This document shows, piece by piece, positions 63,809 through 64,000 of a stretch of DNA of 64,000 bases. The notes under the pieces were generated by a model. That model worked only from the letters and a program-made list of their open reading frames with translations. It was not told the DNA's origin and ran no database searches. The DNA is taken from positions 1 through 64,000 of the forward strand of contig JAKCPI010015395.1 of NCBI GenBank assembly GCA_023213315.1, read 5' to 3'. This DNA is from Euborellia annulipes. Taxonomy: Eukaryota; Arthropoda; Insecta; Dermaptera; Anisolabididae. The position numbers and the translations under genes were made by a program. Every line of letters begins with the position of its first letter. Position 1 is the first letter of the stretch.

Positions 63809-64000
63809 TCATGAATTATAAAAATTGTCAAAACAAAATTTGCAGTTGCTAACTTCACTTACTGAATTTTCCCTATTAACTCGAGTTAGCTGTTTTTTAA
63901 TTTCTTTTTTTTAAGTCACTCCATTACAGAGGTTTATTATATATGGATTATTTCCGAAGGCTGTTTCTGAGGGGTCACCTATCTGGATAGGCGTCTAAGG

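Overview
This is an AT-rich animal nuclear window, most likely from an insect or other arthropod. It holds almost no host coding sequence and a dense, deeply nested layer of transposable elements. The only host-gene signal is near 56.6-57.0 kb on the + strand. There a locally CpG-rich stretch leads into a first coding exon that encodes a signal peptide followed by the start of a fasciclin (FAS1) domain, and it ends at a phase-0 GT splice donor. It matches the start of insect Fasciclin-1, so 57,019 to the window end is probably intron 1.

Layout. 1-2.9 kb: a frameshifted Jockey/I-like LINE (minus strand). 3.0-8.8 kb: four copies of a twin-hairpin repeat (called THR here), two of them 1-kb inverted partners, with a LINE fragment and pieces of a longer interspersed repeat (R1). 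8.9-11.8 kb: a TA-flanked transposon carrying a second transposon that carries a tiny Ty3/gypsy element with LTRs, PBS, PPT and a 4-bp duplication. 12.3-13.2 kb: a foldback element with an A/T-only core. 13.3-20.1 kb: SINEs, a Transib-like element with a hAT MITE inside, and two hairpin insertions that look like Penelope termini with hammerhead-type cores. 20.5-24.0 kb: a nest of about six insertions. 24-30.4 kb: THR copies, R1, MITEs and a 146-bp minisatellite. 30.5-32.6 kb: a 2-kb foldback with 160-bp tandem repeats in both arms. 33-41 kb: more THRs, SINEs and foldbacks. 41.1-46.1 kb: an apparently full-length, open LINE with ORF1, ORF2 and a 16-bp target-site duplication. 46.9-50.4 kb: a THR split by a hAT element that contains a foldback that contains another THR. 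51-55.4 kb: a hAT remnant, an I-type LINE fragment with RNase H, a decayed piggyBac and a TA element. 57-64 kb: SINEs, MITEs and two THRs in the presumed Fas1 intron.

Nothing here works as an operon. The coherent systems are transposition machineries and the passengers they mobilise: LINE ORF1/ORF2 with SINEs as probable clients, and DNA-transposon ends (hAT, Transib-like, piggyBac, TA-flanked) with non-autonomous copies. The observations most worth follow-up are: hammerhead-ribozyme-like cores in short inverted insertions flanked by 12-14 bp duplications; a canonical -1 frameshift heptamer joining LINE ORF1 to an ORF2 that has no usable ATG; Transib-like ends carrying the exact V(D)J heptamer CACAGTG with a CGACG duplication; and the THR family itself, whose identity I do not recognise.

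All element assignments rest on reading termini, duplications and motifs by eye. No alignment or database search was run. Repeat boundaries marked by a duplication are good to a base or two; the others are approximate.
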